Assembly (NCBI GenBank): GCA_964394665.1
Contig: CAYMYN010000005.1
Span: 186,001 to 250,000, forward strand
Direction of reading: 5' to 3'
DNA length: 64,000 bases
Origin: CAYMYN01 sp964394665
GTDB taxonomy: Bacteria; Planctomycetota; UBA1135; GCA-002686595
This document shows, one piece after another, positions 46,694-55,932 of the stretch. Every line of letters begins with the position of its first letter. The stretch's first letter is position 1. Made by a program: the position numbers and the translations under genes. Below the pieces are notes generated by a model. It had not been told where the DNA came from. It did not search any database and saw only the letters and a program-made list of their open reading frames with translations.

Positions 46694-49513
46694 ATGGCGG
46701 AGCGAGCGGAGGACGCGCGGGTCTACGAGCTGGTGTGCGAGTACCTCGAGCGCATCGAGGTCGACGGGCCCGCCGCGCTGCGCGAGCTCGCCGAGCGCCA
46801 CCCGCTGCAGGCCGAGCGCGTGCTCGCGCGCCTGCGGGCCCTGCACGGCGCGGGTCTGCTCCAGGTACCCGCGCCGGTGAACGAGCAGGCTTGGCCGGAG
46901 CGGCTGGGGGACTTCCGGCTCGAGCGCCGCATCGCCAGCGGCGGCATGGGCGTCGTCTTCGAGGCCTGGCAGCTCTCCGTCGGCCGGCGCGTGGCGCTCA
47001 AGCTCGTGCGACCTGAGATGCTCTTCTTCCCCGGCGCGCGCGAACGGTTCCGGCGCGAGGTCGAGGCCGTCGCGCGCCTCTCCGATCCGGGCATCGTGGC
47101 CGTGCACGCGGTGGGCGAGGAACAGGGCCTGCCGTTCCTGGCGATGGAGTACGTCGCCGGACCTTCCTTGGCCGAGGTGCTGGACGGGCTGCACGGACGC
47201 GATCCCGCGGGCCTGCGCGGCGCGGACCTGCGCGCCGCGTTGCTGCGCGCCCACGATGGGACGGCGTCGGAGTCGGGCTCGAAGGTGCGCCTGTTCGGCG
47301 GGACCTGGGTGGAGGCGGTCGTCGCGCTGGTCGCGGACGTCGCGCGGAGCATCGAGCACGCCCATCGACGCGGCGTGTTGCACCGCGACCTCAAGCCCTC
47401 GAACGTGATCGTGACGGCCGGGGGGCGCGCGGTGGTGGTCGACTTCGGTCTGGCGAACGTGGCCGGCACCGGACGCCTGACCCGCACCGGCTCGCAGATG
47501 GGCTCGTTGCCCTACATGGCGCCCGAGGCGCTGCGCGGCGAGGCGCGCGAGCTGGGATCCGCCGCGGACGTGTATGGACTGGGCGTCACGCTCTACGAGC
47601 TCTCGGCGCTGCGCCTGCCGTACGAAGGCGAGACGGCCGCGGCGCTCGAACGCGTCCAGCGCGCCGGTCCGCCGCCGCCCGCGCGGCGCTTCAACCCCGG
47701 CGTACCGCGGGACCTCGACACGGTGCTCGCCAAGTGCCTCGAGTACGAGCCCGCGCGTCGCTATCCGAGCGCCGAGGCCCTGGCCGAGGACCTGGAGCGC
47801 GTGCTCGAGCATCGGCCCGTCCGTGCCCGCCGCGTGGGCGCGTTCGGACGGGTCCTGCGTTGCGCGCGCCGCCGGCCGGGCGCGGCGACGGCCTGCGCCT
47901 TGGCGTCGCTCGTCGCCCTGGGCACTCCGCTCTTCGGCTCGCACCTGCGCGGAGCGCTGCGTCGCGAGAGCGCGCGCACCAGCGCGGCCCAGGGCCTGGC
48001 CAACGAGCACCTCGAGCTGGCCCTGCGCGCGGCGGAGCTACTGCTCGAACGCGGCGGCGAAGCGCCCCTGCGCGAGCTGGTCGAGGCCCTCGAGGCCGCG
48101 CTCGCCGCGCAGCGCGAGCGTGCAGCGGACCTCGGGGAACGGGAGCGCATCGCCCAGGCGGCGCGACTGCGCGGCCTGATCGGGCGCGCCTGGGCGCAGC
48201 TCGGCCACCGCGCGCGCGCCGGGGAGATCCGCCTGGCGCAGGTCGAGGAGCTGCGCGCGCGCGTCGATCTCGCACGACCGGCCTCCCCGTGGGGACTGCC
48301 CTTGCTGGAGGCCCTGATCGCCGGCTCGGAGGATCTGCTCGACGGCGGCAACCTCGAGCAGGCGCTCGCCGCCCTCGACGAGGCGTCGCGGGTGATGGAT
48401 TGGCTCGCGGGTTCCCCCAGCTTCGAGCTCGCCGCCCACGAGCGCCGCGCGGCGTTCGACGCCGATCGGGCGCAGATCCTGGCGCGCATGGGGCGCGTCG
48501 AGGAGGCGCGCGCGCTCTACGAACGGGCGATCGAGGCCCTCGATGCGCGCCCGGCGGAGCTCGGCGCGCGGGACGCGGCGACCCTCGAGCTCGAGGCGAC
48601 CGTCCTCTCGGGCCTGGGCGTCCTGCTGGTGATGGAGCTCCGCTACGAGGACGCGCTCGAGCCCCTCTCCCGCGCCCGCGACCTGGCGCAGGCCGCGCTG
48701 CGCGAGGACCCGGACTCCCCCGACCGGGTCTACACCCGAGCGATCGTCGCCCTAGACCTTGGGAACGCGTGTTTGCAGAGCGGTCGGGCCGGGGAAGCCG
48801 AGGTCGAGCTGGCGCTCGCGGCGGAGTGTTTCGCGCGCCTCTCGCGGGCACACCCCGAGATCCCCGAGCTGCGGCTGCGGGAGCTCGAGACCGCCGCGAT
48901 CCGCGCCAACGTCGCCCGCTCGCGGGGCGAGGTCGAGGCCGCGCGCGAGGGTCATGCGCGGGCTCTGGCGTGGGTCGAGGAGCTCGTCGCCGCCTTCCCC
49001 GACGAACGCGCGTTCCGGGTCTCGGCCATCGTCCCCTGCATGAACGCGGCCGCGCTCGAGATCGAGTCGGAGCGCCACCGGAGCGGCCTCGAGCTCTACG
49101 GGCGCGCCGATCAGCACCTGGCCGCCCTGGCGGCCTTCGGGGACCTCGAGCCGAACGACGTCGAGCGCTTCTGTCGCGTCCCGCTCGCGTTGGCGGCCAC
49201 GCACTCATCCCTCGGCGAAGCCACCCGCGCGCCGGCCTTGCTCGAGCGCGCGGCTGCCTACGGATCGCTGCGGGGCGACTTCTGGAGCGACCTGGCCCGC
49301 GAGTGGGCGCGGGCCGGCGCCGCCTGCGCCGAGCTCGTCGACTCGAACGGTCGGCCTTGGCGGAGCGCCGCCTGCGAGGCCCTGCGCCAGGCGCTCGAGC
49401 GCGGCTGGTCGGACCCGGCGGGGCTCGAATCGCACGCGGACTGGGACGGCCTGCGCGGGCAAGCGGAGTTCGACGCGCTGCTCAGCGCCGCACGCCGCAG
49501 CGGCGCGCGCTGA
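46694..49513 (+). CDS. Transmembrane Ser/Thr protein kinase with helical-repeat C-terminus
   Basis: 939 aa. Short N-terminal segment, then a PknB-type kinase at about 70-355: RRIASGGMGVVFEAW, VALKLV, HRDLKPSNVIV near 229-240, VVDFGLAN near 249, and GSLPYMAPEAL. The catalytic residues are all present. One TM helix (TACALASLVALGTPLFG, about 397-415) leads to some 520 residues of TPR-like helices, presumably periplasmic. GAGAAT lies 8 nt before ATG 46694. Probably part of an envelope-signalling set with the nearby sigma factor. Confidence 0.9.
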   Translation: MAERAEDARVYELVCEYLERIEVDGPAALRELAERHPLQAERVLARLRALHGAGLLQVPAPVNEQAWPERLGDFRLERRIASGGMGVVFEAWQLSVGRRVALKLVRPEMLFFPGARERFRREVEAVARLSDPGIVAVHAVGEEQGLPFLAMEYVAGPSLAEVLDGLHGRDPAGLRGADLRAALLRAHDGTASESGSKVRLFGGTWVEAVVALVADVARSIEHAHRRGVLHRDLKPSNVIVTAGGRAVVVDFGLANVAGTGRLTRTGSQMGSLPYMAPEALRGEARELGSAADVYGLGVTLYELSALRLPYEGETAAALERVQRAGPPPPARRFNPGVPRDLDTVLAKCLEYEPARRYPSAEALAEDLERVLEHRPVRARRVGAFGRVLRCARRRPGAATACALASLVALGTPLFGSHLRGALRRESARTSAAQGLANEHLELALRAAELLLERGGEAPLRELVEALEAALAAQRERAADLGERERIAQAARLRGLIGRAWAQLGHRARAGEIRLAQVEELRARVDLARPASPWGLPLLEALIAGSEDLLDGGNLEQALAALDEASRVMDWLAGSPSFELAAHERRAAFDADRAQILARMGRVEEARALYERAIEALDARPAELGARDAATLELEATVLSGLGVLLVMELRYEDALEPLSRARDLAQAALREDPDSPDRVYTRAIVALDLGNACLQSGRAGEAEVELALAAECFARLSRAHPEIPELRLRELETAAIRANVARSRGEVEAAREGHARALAWVEELVAAFPDERAFRVSAIVPCMNAAALEIESERHRSGLELYGRADQHLAALAAFGDLEPNDVERFCRVPLALAATHSSLGEATRAPALLERAAAYGSLRGDFWSDLAREWARAGAACAELVDSNGRPWRSAACEALRQALERGWSDPAGLESHADWDGLRGQAEFDALLSAARRSGAR

Positions 49514-49580
49514 TCGGAGAGCCACGGAGCCGCCTCGACGGGGGATTGGAGTGGGGCTGGGGACCCCTGGGCGTCCGAGC

Positions 49581-50321
49581 TCAGAGTTCCGCCAGATCGG
49601 CGAGCCAGGAGACGACCTCGCTGGCCATGGTCGCGGCGGATTCGCTGAAGACGTGGTCGGCGCCGTCGAGCAGGAGCAACTCGACCGAACCGGGTGCGCG
49701 GGCCGCGATGCGTTCGGACTCCTCGGGCGGAACGACCGTGTCGCTCGCGCCGTGGATCAGGAGCCAGGGGATCTCGATGCGCTCCGCCAGGGGTTCGACG
49801 CTGCCGATGCGCTGCATGTCGTCCAGGAACTCCTGGGAGAGCGGGCACTCCGGCTTGTCCCACATCAGGTCGCCGGGGGAGAGCGCGCCGAACTTGCGGC
49901 GCGCGAAGTCCGCCGTGTCGACCATGCCCGCGAGCGAGACCAGCGCCGCGAGCCGGGTATCGTGCGCCGCGCGCAGCACGCCCACCGCGGCGCCCATCGA
50001 GTGCCCGACGTAGACCAGCGGTGCCGCGCCGAGCAGCGGGTCGTCGGCCAGCGCGTCGAGCACCGCGCCCAGGTCCTCGACCTCCTTGCTGGGCGTCGCG
50101 GCGCGGAAGTCGCCCTGGGAGCCGCCGTTGCCGGCGAACGAGAAACGCAATGCCGCATGGCCGGCGCGCGCCAGCGCGTCCGCCAGGGTCAGGGCCCAGG
50201 GCCGGTCCTTGTTGGCGGTCACCCCGTGCCCGATGGCGACGGTGAAGCGCGGCGTCCCGCTGGGGGGCAGGTGCAGCGTGAAGTCGAGCACTTCGCCCGA
50301 GGCATTGCGGATGACGTCCAT
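49581..50321 (-). CDS. Alpha/beta hydrolase
   Basis: 246 aa from ATG 50321. Catalytic triad candidates: Ser in VYVGHSMGAAVG, Asp in LLIHGASDTVVPPEE, and His in LLLDGADHVF. The N-terminal VAIGHGVTANKDRPW and LRFSFAGNGGSQGDF place it with serine aminopeptidase/acyl-CoA-thioesterase-like cytosolic hydrolases. It follows the alcohol dehydrogenase by 5 bp and is thus co-transcribed. A role in aldehyde or ester detoxification is possible, but it does not look like a standard S-formylglutathione hydrolase. Confidence 0.85.
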   Translation of the reverse strand: MDVIRNASGEVLDFTLHLPPSGTPRFTVAIGHGVTANKDRPWALTLADALARAGHAALRFSFAGNGGSQGDFRAATPSKEVEDLGAVLDALADDPLLGAAPLVYVGHSMGAAVGVLRAAHDTRLAALVSLAGMVDTADFARRKFGALSPGDLMWDKPECPLSQEFLDDMQRIGSVEPLAERIEIPWLLIHGASDTVVPPEESERIAARAPGSVELLLLDGADHVFSESAATMASEVVSWLADLAEL

Positions 50322-50326
50322 GGCGC

Positions 50327-51448
50327 TCAATCGAACAGGATCACGGAGCGCACGCCGTCGGCGCGTTCCATCAACTCGAAGCCGCGGTTGACCTCGTCGA
50401 GGCGCAGGCGGTGCGAGACCAGGCTCGAGAGGTCGAGCTCGCCGCGCAGCAGCTTGTCGACCAGTTGCGGGACGTGCGTGCGCCCCTTGGCGCCGCCGAA
50501 GCTGCCGCCCTGCACCTTGCGGCCGGTGATCAGCCAGCGCGGGACGAGGTCGAGCGTCTCGCCCTTGCCGGCGACGCCCAAGATCGTGCACAGGCCCCAG
50601 CCCATGCGCGCCGCCTCGACCGCCTGCGCCATGACCTTCACGAGCCCCGTGGCCTCGAAGGTGTAGTCCGCGCCGAAGCCGCCGGTGCGCTCGAGCACGG
50701 CGGCGACGGCGCCCTCGCCGCCGGGGAGGGCCTCGCTGGCGCCCAGGCGCAGGGCGAGCTCGCGGCGTGCGGGGCTCGGATCGATCACGAGGATCCGACC
50801 CGCGCCGCACAGCCGCGAGCCGAGGACCGCGCCCAGCCCGACCAGCCCCGCGCCGAAGATCGCCACGCTGCTGCCCGGCTCCACCGCGGCCTTCCACAGC
50901 GCCGCGGCGATGCCGGTCGTCGCGCCGCAGGCGAGCATGCAGATCTGCTCCATCGGGGCGCGCGGATCGACCTTGGCGAGCGCGATCTCGGGCATCACGG
51001 TGAACTCCGCGAAGGTGCTCGTGCCCATGAAGTGCCGCAGCGGCTCGCCGCCGCGCACGAGGCGCGTGGTGCCGTCGGGCAGGAAACCCTTGCCCTGTTG
51101 CTCGCGGATCGCGAGGCAGATGTTGGTCTTGCCGCTGGTGCAGTGGATGCACGCGCCGCACTCGGGCGAGAAGAGCGTCACGACGTGGTCGCCGGGGGCG
51201 ACCAGGGTCACGCCTTCGCCGACCGCTTTGACGACGCCCGCGCCCTCGTGGCCGAGCACGCAGGGGCTGTAGCCGCTGGGGTCGACGCCGCTGGCCGTGT
51301 AGAGGTCGGTGTGGCACACCCCGCAGGCCAGGACCTTCACGAGCACCTCACCGCGCCGCGGGGGCAGGAGCTCGACCTCCTGCACGACGAGCGGCTCGCC
51401 GAAGCGCTCCAGCACGGCGGCGCGCATCTTCCTGGGACGTTGGGTCAC
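50327..51448 (-). CDS. Zinc-dependent class III alcohol dehydrogenase (FrmA/AdhC-like)
   Basis: 373 aa from GTG 51448, supported by GAGG six nt upstream; ATG 51427 is an alternative. MDR-type dehydrogenase with catalytic zinc ligands in ACGVCHTDLYTASG, LGHEGAGVV and MLACGATTG. Structural zinc Cys are in PECGACIHCTSGKTNICL. The Rossmann motif is VAIFGAGLVGLGAVLG. Most similar in motifs to S-(hydroxymethyl)glutathione dehydrogenase, which oxidises formaldehyde-thiol adducts and long-chain alcohols. Cytosolic. Confidence 0.9.
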   Translation of the reverse strand: MTQRPRKMRAAVLERFGEPLVVQEVELLPPRRGEVLVKVLACGVCHTDLYTASGVDPSGYSPCVLGHEGAGVVKAVGEGVTLVAPGDHVVTLFSPECGACIHCTSGKTNICLAIREQQGKGFLPDGTTRLVRGGEPLRHFMGTSTFAEFTVMPEIALAKVDPRAPMEQICMLACGATTGIAAALWKAAVEPGSSVAIFGAGLVGLGAVLGSRLCGAGRILVIDPSPARRELALRLGASEALPGGEGAVAAVLERTGGFGADYTFEATGLVKVMAQAVEAARMGWGLCTILGVAGKGETLDLVPRWLITGRKVQGGSFGGAKGRTHVPQLVDKLLRGELDLSSLVSHRLRLDEVNRGFELMERADGVRSVILFD

Positions 51449-51555
51449 GGGGATCCTCGGGGGCAGGGTGGGTCGGAGTGGGCCGCGGGGCCGCGAGGGC
51501 GGCGCAGGGTAGCGTCCTGGCCCGCGGGGTGCGCCCCGCCGGCCGCCGATGCGAG

Positions 51556-51584
51556 TTGCCGCCCCTGGCGCCCGGGTCTAGTCT
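51556..51584 (+). promoter_or_regulatory. Promoter TTGCCG-17-TAGTCT
   Basis: -35 TTGCCG (51556-51561) and -10 TAGTCT (51579-51584) with a 17-bp spacer, 59 bp before the DedA start. One of the two best promoters in the window. Confidence 0.55.
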
Positions 51585-51642
51585 CTCCCGCCCCCGGAGC
51601 GCGCGCCGCCGCCAGGCCCGCCCGCATCCGAGCTCGGGCACC

Positions 51643-52326
51643 ATGGCGGACTTCATCGCGAGCGAGATCGAAATCTACGGACCGCTGGCGGTGTTCGTGT
51701 TGCTGATGCTCTCGGGCATCGGCATCCCGCTCAGCGAGGACCTGATCATCATCCCCGCGGGCCTGTTCGTGGGGAACGGCGAGCTGCCGCTCTGGCCGAC
51801 GTTGCTCGCGGCCTACTGCGGCGTCGTCCTCTCCGACGTGCTCTGGTTCCTGATCTGCCACCGCTACGGCAGCCACCTGATCCATCGACGTTGGTTCAAG
51901 CGCCTGGTGCACCCGCGTCGCCTGCTCGAGGCCAAGTACCAGGTCGAGCGCAACGGCGCCTGGGTGATCGTGATGGCGCGTTTCATTCCGGCCAGCCGCA
52001 CGCCGACGATCACGATCTCGGGCCTCCTGCACCTGCCGCTGTGGAAGTTCGCCGTCGCCACGGCCAGTTGCGTGCTCCTCACCGCGCCGCTGCAGCTCGG
52101 CCTGGGTTTCCTGATCGCGCGCGGGCTCGGGACCCAGGAGACCGCGGACCTCGTCGCCTACGCCCTGACCGGAGCCGCGCTCGTCACCGCCGCCCTGCTG
52201 GGGCGCCGCTGGTGGATGCAGCACCGCGGCGGAGCGCAGCGCCGCATGCCCCGCGCCCGCGCCGCCTGGTTGCGGCGCTTCCGCATCCCGCGCCTCCTGC
52301 GCCGCCCCGTGCCCCGGAAGGACTGA
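51643..52326 (+). CDS. DedA family membrane protein
   Basis: 227 aa. VTT-fold integral membrane protein: MLSGIGIPLSEDLIIIPAGLFVGNG, YCGVVLSDVLWFLICHRYG, and the conserved RFIPASRTPTITISGLLHLPLWKF. Basic C-terminal tail. DedA proteins support envelope homeostasis and probably act in undecaprenyl-phosphate or phospholipid recycling. Followed 15 bp later by the DUF423 gene. Confidence 0.9.
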   Translation: MADFIASEIEIYGPLAVFVLLMLSGIGIPLSEDLIIIPAGLFVGNGELPLWPTLLAAYCGVVLSDVLWFLICHRYGSHLIHRRWFKRLVHPRRLLEAKYQVERNGAWVIVMARFIPASRTPTITISGLLHLPLWKFAVATASCVLLTAPLQLGLGFLIARGLGTQETADLVAYALTGAALVTAALLGRRWWMQHRGGAQRRMPRARAAWLRRFRIPRLLRRPVPRKD

Positions 52327-52341
52327 GCCGCGTCACCCGCC

Positions 52342-52728
52342 ATGCTCCGCCCCAATTGGATCGTCGTCGGCGCCCTCTCGGGCGCGCTCACCGTGGCCCT
52401 CGGGGCCTTTGGAGCGCACGCCCTCGAGGCCCGCGTGGAGCCGCGCCAGCTCGAGGTCTGGCGCACCGCCGTGCACTACCAGGGCCTGCACGCCCTGGCG
52501 CTGGTGGGCCTGGGGCTGCTCCCCCGACCGGGGCGCGCCGCGGGGCTCGCGGGGAGCTTGTTCACGGCCGGGACCCTGCTCTTCAGCGGTTCCCTTTACC
52601 TCTGGGTCCTGGGTGGGCCGAAAGGCCTCGTCCACGTGACGCCGGTCGGGGGGCTGGCCTTCGTCGCGGGTTGGATCGCCCTGGCGGCGGCGGCCCGCGG
52701 CCGGGGTGGCGCCCGTCCCAACGCCTGA
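52342..52728 (+). CDS. DUF423 small membrane protein
   Basis: 128 aa with four TM helices. Family signatures: GALSGALTVALGAFGAHAL near the N-terminus, WRTAVHYQGLHALALVGLG, LFTAGTLLFSGSLYLWVL and VTPVGGLAFVAGWIALA. The function of DUF423 is unknown. Probably co-transcribed with dedA. Confidence 0.9.
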   Translation: MLRPNWIVVGALSGALTVALGAFGAHALEARVEPRQLEVWRTAVHYQGLHALALVGLGLLPRPGRAAGLAGSLFTAGTLLFSGSLYLWVLGGPKGLVHVTPVGGLAFVAGWIALAAAARGRGGARPNA

Positions 52729-52774
52729 GCCGCCGGCCGCGTACCCCTGCCCCCCGAGGGGCCCCGACTTCCCG

Positions 52775-53341
52775 ATGCGACCCAGCCCGCTCCCGCTCGC
52801 CCTGCTCCTCCCGCTCCTGGCTGCCTGCCGTTCAGGGGTCGTCCAGGTCCACGACACGCCGCCCTATCCGACCCTGGAGGTCGCCGAGCTGGGCTCGATG
52901 CGCAACGTCTCGCGGGTCGGCGACGTGTGGTTCGGGAGCGCCCCGAACGCGGGCGACCTCGACCTCGCCGTGCGGCGCGGGGTGCAGCTCGTGATCGACC
53001 TCTCGACCCCGGACGAGAAGGTGGAGTGCGACGTGGCGGCGGTCGCGGGCGAGAAGGGCCTGCGTTACCTCGACGTGGGCGACTCGGCGGCGGAGCTGGC
53101 CGGCGAGCGCGCCGTGGACCTCGTCCTGCGCGAGCTCGACCAGGCGGCCGGCCAGCCGGTGCTGCTCTTCTGCGGCAACGGGGGCCGTTGCGCGGCCTTC
53201 GTGGCGATCCAGCGCATCGCGCGCCAGGGCGTGCCCCCCGAACAGGCCCTCGTGGAGGCCCGCCGGGCGGGCATGAAGCCCGGGGAGCCGGAGGACTTCG
53301 TCCGCGCCCAGGTGGCGCGCCTCCAGGCCCCGGACGCCTGA
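52775..53341 (+). CDS. Phosphatase-like lipoprotein (DSP/DUF442-type)
   Basis: 188 aa. Lipoprotein signal ending LLPLLAAC with lipid Cys18. The body shows the dual-specificity-phosphatase-like pattern of the beta-lactamase-associated DUF442 group: VGDVWFGSAPNAGDLDLAVRRGVQLVIDLS, then P-loop LFCGNGGRCAAF (C-x4-R). It probably hydrolyses phosphate esters in the periplasm; the shortened P-loop lowers certainty. ATG 52775 gives the best signal peptide. Confidence 0.75.
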   Translation: MRPSPLPLALLLPLLAACRSGVVQVHDTPPYPTLEVAELGSMRNVSRVGDVWFGSAPNAGDLDLAVRRGVQLVIDLSTPDEKVECDVAAVAGEKGLRYLDVGDSAAELAGERAVDLVLRELDQAAGQPVLLFCGNGGRCAAFVAIQRIARQGVPPEQALVEARRAGMKPGEPEDFVRAQVARLQAPDA

Positions 53342-53479
53342 TCGGGCCCCCCCGGACCGATCCCGGGCCGGGCGCCCCCGAGTTTCCTGACGGAACGGAG
53401 AGCGGCGCCCTACTTGTGCCGATGAAACTCCTGGGCCGGGCAGGGGGGAGCCGCTCGGGCCCGGTCCGGGGGGCTGGCG

Positions 53480-54223
53480 ATGACGCTGGGAGACTTCAGT
53501 CTGCAGGCCGAGGCCTATGGGCGCGCTCGCCCGGGGTACCCCGAGGAGCTGCTCGAGGAGCTGCTCTACCTGGCCGAGATCGGCGTCCACGACCCGGTCT
53601 GCGACCTGGGCGCGGGCACGGGGATCCTGACGCGCCAGTTGCTCGCCCGCGGCCTGCGGGTGACGGCGCTCGAGCCCAACCCGCTCATGCGCGCCCTCGC
53701 AGAGGCCGGCACGGCGGCCCACTGGCGCGAGGGGACCTTCGAGGCCACCGGCCTCCCCTCCGACACCTTCGCCCTCGCAATCGCCGCGCAGTCGATGCAC
53801 TGGGCCGACCTCCCGCGGGCCCTGCCGGAGCTGCACCGCATCCTGCGCCCCGACGGGCGCCTGTGCGCGCTCTGGAACAGCCGCGAGCACGATCGTCACC
53901 CGGTGCTCGCCTACACCCAGACCCTGATCCGCGAACGCGTCCAGGGATTCGACGAGCTGTACCACGAGCGCGACTGGGCGCGTCTGCTGACCTCCACCGG
54001 TCATTTCCTCGACCCCATGCTGCGCGCGACGCAGCACGTCGTGCCGATGACGCCGGGGCGCTACCTCGACCTGTGGCGCAGCCACAACATGCTCAATCAC
54101 CTCCTCGGCCCCGAGGCGCTCTCCGAGTTGCTCGGAGAGCTCGCCGTCCGCGTCCAGGCGGAGGGCTGGCGCGAGATCCGGGTGCCGTACCTGTGCCGCG
54201 CGTGGATCGTGCGGCGGGCGTGA
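53480..54223 (+). CDS. Class I SAM-dependent methyltransferase
   Basis: 247 aa. SAM-binding motif I VCDLGAGTGILTRQLLARG, acidic motif VTALEPNPLMRALA, motif post-I EATGLPSDTFALAIAAQSMHW and ELHRILRPDGRLCALWNS. N-terminal SLQAEAYGRARPGYPEEL is typical of the small UbiE/Methyltransf_11-like group. The substrate cannot be predicted. 138 bp of featureless GC-rich DNA precede it. Confidence 0.88.
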   Translation: MTLGDFSLQAEAYGRARPGYPEELLEELLYLAEIGVHDPVCDLGAGTGILTRQLLARGLRVTALEPNPLMRALAEAGTAAHWREGTFEATGLPSDTFALAIAAQSMHWADLPRALPELHRILRPDGRLCALWNSREHDRHPVLAYTQTLIRERVQGFDELYHERDWARLLTSTGHFLDPMLRATQHVVPMTPGRYLDLWRSHNMLNHLLGPEALSELLGELAVRVQAEGWREIRVPYLCRAWIVRRA

Positions 54224-54273
54224 GCGCCGAGGCTGGCGAGGGCGGCGCGCACCTGTCAGGCTCTGCGCGAGCG

Positions 54274-55017
54274 ATGCGCGTCCACCTCCTGTCCGACCTG
54301 CACCTCGAGCACTCTCCCTACCGCGAGTCGCCGCCCGCCTGTGACGTCGTCGTGCTCGCGGGCGACGTCCACAACGGCGCCGAGGGCGTGCGCTGGGCCC
54401 AAGTTTCCTACCCCGATCACCCCGTGGTCTACGTGGCGGGGAATCACGAGTACTGGGACGGGCGACTCGAGACCGTGCTCGAGGAGATGCGAGCCGCGGC
54501 GCGGGGCTCGAACGTGCACCTGCTCGAGCGGGACGCCGTCGAGCTCGGCGGCGTGCGTTTCCTCGGCACGACGCTCTGGACCGACTTCGCCCTGCGCGGC
54601 GATCCGCGCGGCGACGCGTCCTTCTGCCGGGGTATGCCGGACTTTCGGCGCATCCGCTGCGGGCCGAGCGCGCGCCTGCTGCGGCCGAAGGACACCCAGA
54701 CCCTGCACGAGTCCTCGCGCGCCTGGCTGGCCGACGAACTCGCGCGCTCCGCGGGCCCCACGGTCGTCGTGACCCACCACGCGCCCCACCGCGCCTCGAC
54801 CGACCCACGCTTCGCCGAGCGCCGGAGCTGCGCCGCATTCACCTCGCACCTGGCGGACCTGATCGAGGAAGCCGCCCCCCGCCTGTGGCTCCACGGCCAT
54901 CTGCACTGGCGCTTCGACTACACCGTCGGCCCGACCCGCGTGCTCAGCAACCCCCGCGGCTACCCCGGCGAAGCCACCGGCGGCTTCGATCCACGCTGGG
55001 TGGTCGAGCTCGACTGA
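54274..55017 (+). CDS. Calcineurin-like metallophosphoesterase
   Basis: 247 aa. Metal-binding motifs in order: LLSDLHLEHSP (D-x-H), VVLAGDVHNGA (GD), VAGNHEYWDG (GNHE), VVTHHAPH (H) and LHGHLHWRF (GHxH). All are intact. A cytosolic di-metal phosphoesterase of unknown substrate. Starts 50 bp after the methyltransferase stop, probably the same transcript. Confidence 0.9.
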   Translation: MRVHLLSDLHLEHSPYRESPPACDVVVLAGDVHNGAEGVRWAQVSYPDHPVVYVAGNHEYWDGRLETVLEEMRAAARGSNVHLLERDAVELGGVRFLGTTLWTDFALRGDPRGDASFCRGMPDFRRIRCGPSARLLRPKDTQTLHESSRAWLADELARSAGPTVVVTHHAPHRASTDPRFAERRSCAAFTSHLADLIEEAAPRLWLHGHLHWRFDYTVGPTRVLSNPRGYPGEATGGFDPRWVVELD

Positions 55018-55091
55018 GGCCATGTCCTGGCAATGGGGGGCAGCTTGCTGGACCCCGGCCGCAGCCGGCATCGGGCATTGCAGGCAGATCC

Positions 55092-55120
55092 TTGCGGCTT
55101 TGCTAGGGGGGGGCTAGTCT
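55092..55120 (+). promoter_or_regulatory. Promoter TTGCGG-17-TAGTCT
   Basis: -35 TTGCGG (55092-55097), 17-bp spacer, -10 TAGTCT (55115-55120). It is nearly identical to the dedA promoter. It would give a leader of about 80 nt for the gene at 55210. Confidence 0.6.
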
Positions 55121-55209
55121 AAATCGATAGAGAGGAACGAATTCCCCCTGCGGCAACCCCTGCCGGAAAGCGCCGAAGGAACTTGACCACCAACCTCCGG
55201 AGTTTCGAC

Positions 55210-55932
55210 ATGAAGCTACTCATCATTGGCACCACCCTCGCGCTCGCCGCCAGTCCCGCTGCTCCGTCGGGCCCTTCGAGCGCGACCTTCTCGAGCGTTC
55301 TGCAAGTCCAACATGTGATCGAGGTCTCCAGCGGCCCGACGGGGATTGGGAACCACCCTTTCCCTGACACCAATGCCCCTGGATATGGATGGAGTCTCAA
55401 AGTAGCCCCTTCCGTGGATCCTCCGGCGGTGATCACGTCGATCAAGGCCGATCAAGGGGGTGTCCTGGCGAACAACTGCTTCACCGGGGGCTTGAACGGA
55501 TCTGTGGGTTCCGTCCAGATCAAGCGAGATTGCATGCCCAATGGGGTCAAGCACTTCACGGCGACCTTCTCCATCCAGGGTGTGGAGCACAAGGTCAACA
55601 TCGTGAACCCGGTCTCCCGCAACTGGGTCGTCCTCGACTTCCTCGGCCTCCTCACGCTGCAAGACGACCAGGCCACCTTCGCGGTCGAGGCCGTCAACGA
55701 CCGGGGAGATGTGCTCGAGAACTACGACGGAACCGTCTGGGTCACGGCGTTCTCGCTCTCCGGTTCGCGTTTGCGCCTCGACGACCTGGCGAGCGCCCGC
55801 GCGCCCGTCGAGCTCGAGGCCGGCCGAGGCCACCTGACCGTCCACGTCCTGCACCGTGCCCCAGGCGACACCGTGATCTTCGAGATGGAGGCCCCCCGCC
55901 TCGACACCGCCCGCAGCGGCATCGGCCTCTGA
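55210..55932 (+). CDS. Secreted protein of unknown function
   Basis: 240 aa. Signal peptide MKLLIIGTTLALAASPAAPSG. GGAG lies about 9 nt before ATG (CCGGAGTTTCGAC), similar to the leader of the subtilase gene. The mature part is predicted all-beta (GYGWSLKVAPSVDPPAVITSI, VGSVQIKRDC, HFTATFSIQGVEHKVNIVN) with two conserved-looking Cys. The second half has an Ig-like pattern (ATFAVEAVNDRGDVLENYDGTVWVTAF..GHLTVHVLHRAPGDTVIFEM). Not recognised as any family. It marks the left end of the lower-GC stretch. Confidence 0.65.
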   Translation: MKLLIIGTTLALAASPAAPSGPSSATFSSVLQVQHVIEVSSGPTGIGNHPFPDTNAPGYGWSLKVAPSVDPPAVITSIKADQGGVLANNCFTGGLNGSVGSVQIKRDCMPNGVKHFTATFSIQGVEHKVNIVNPVSRNWVVLDFLGLLTLQDDQATFAVEAVNDRGDVLENYDGTVWVTAFSLSGSRLRLDDLASARAPVELEAGRGHLTVHVLHRAPGDTVIFEMEAPRLDTARSGIGL

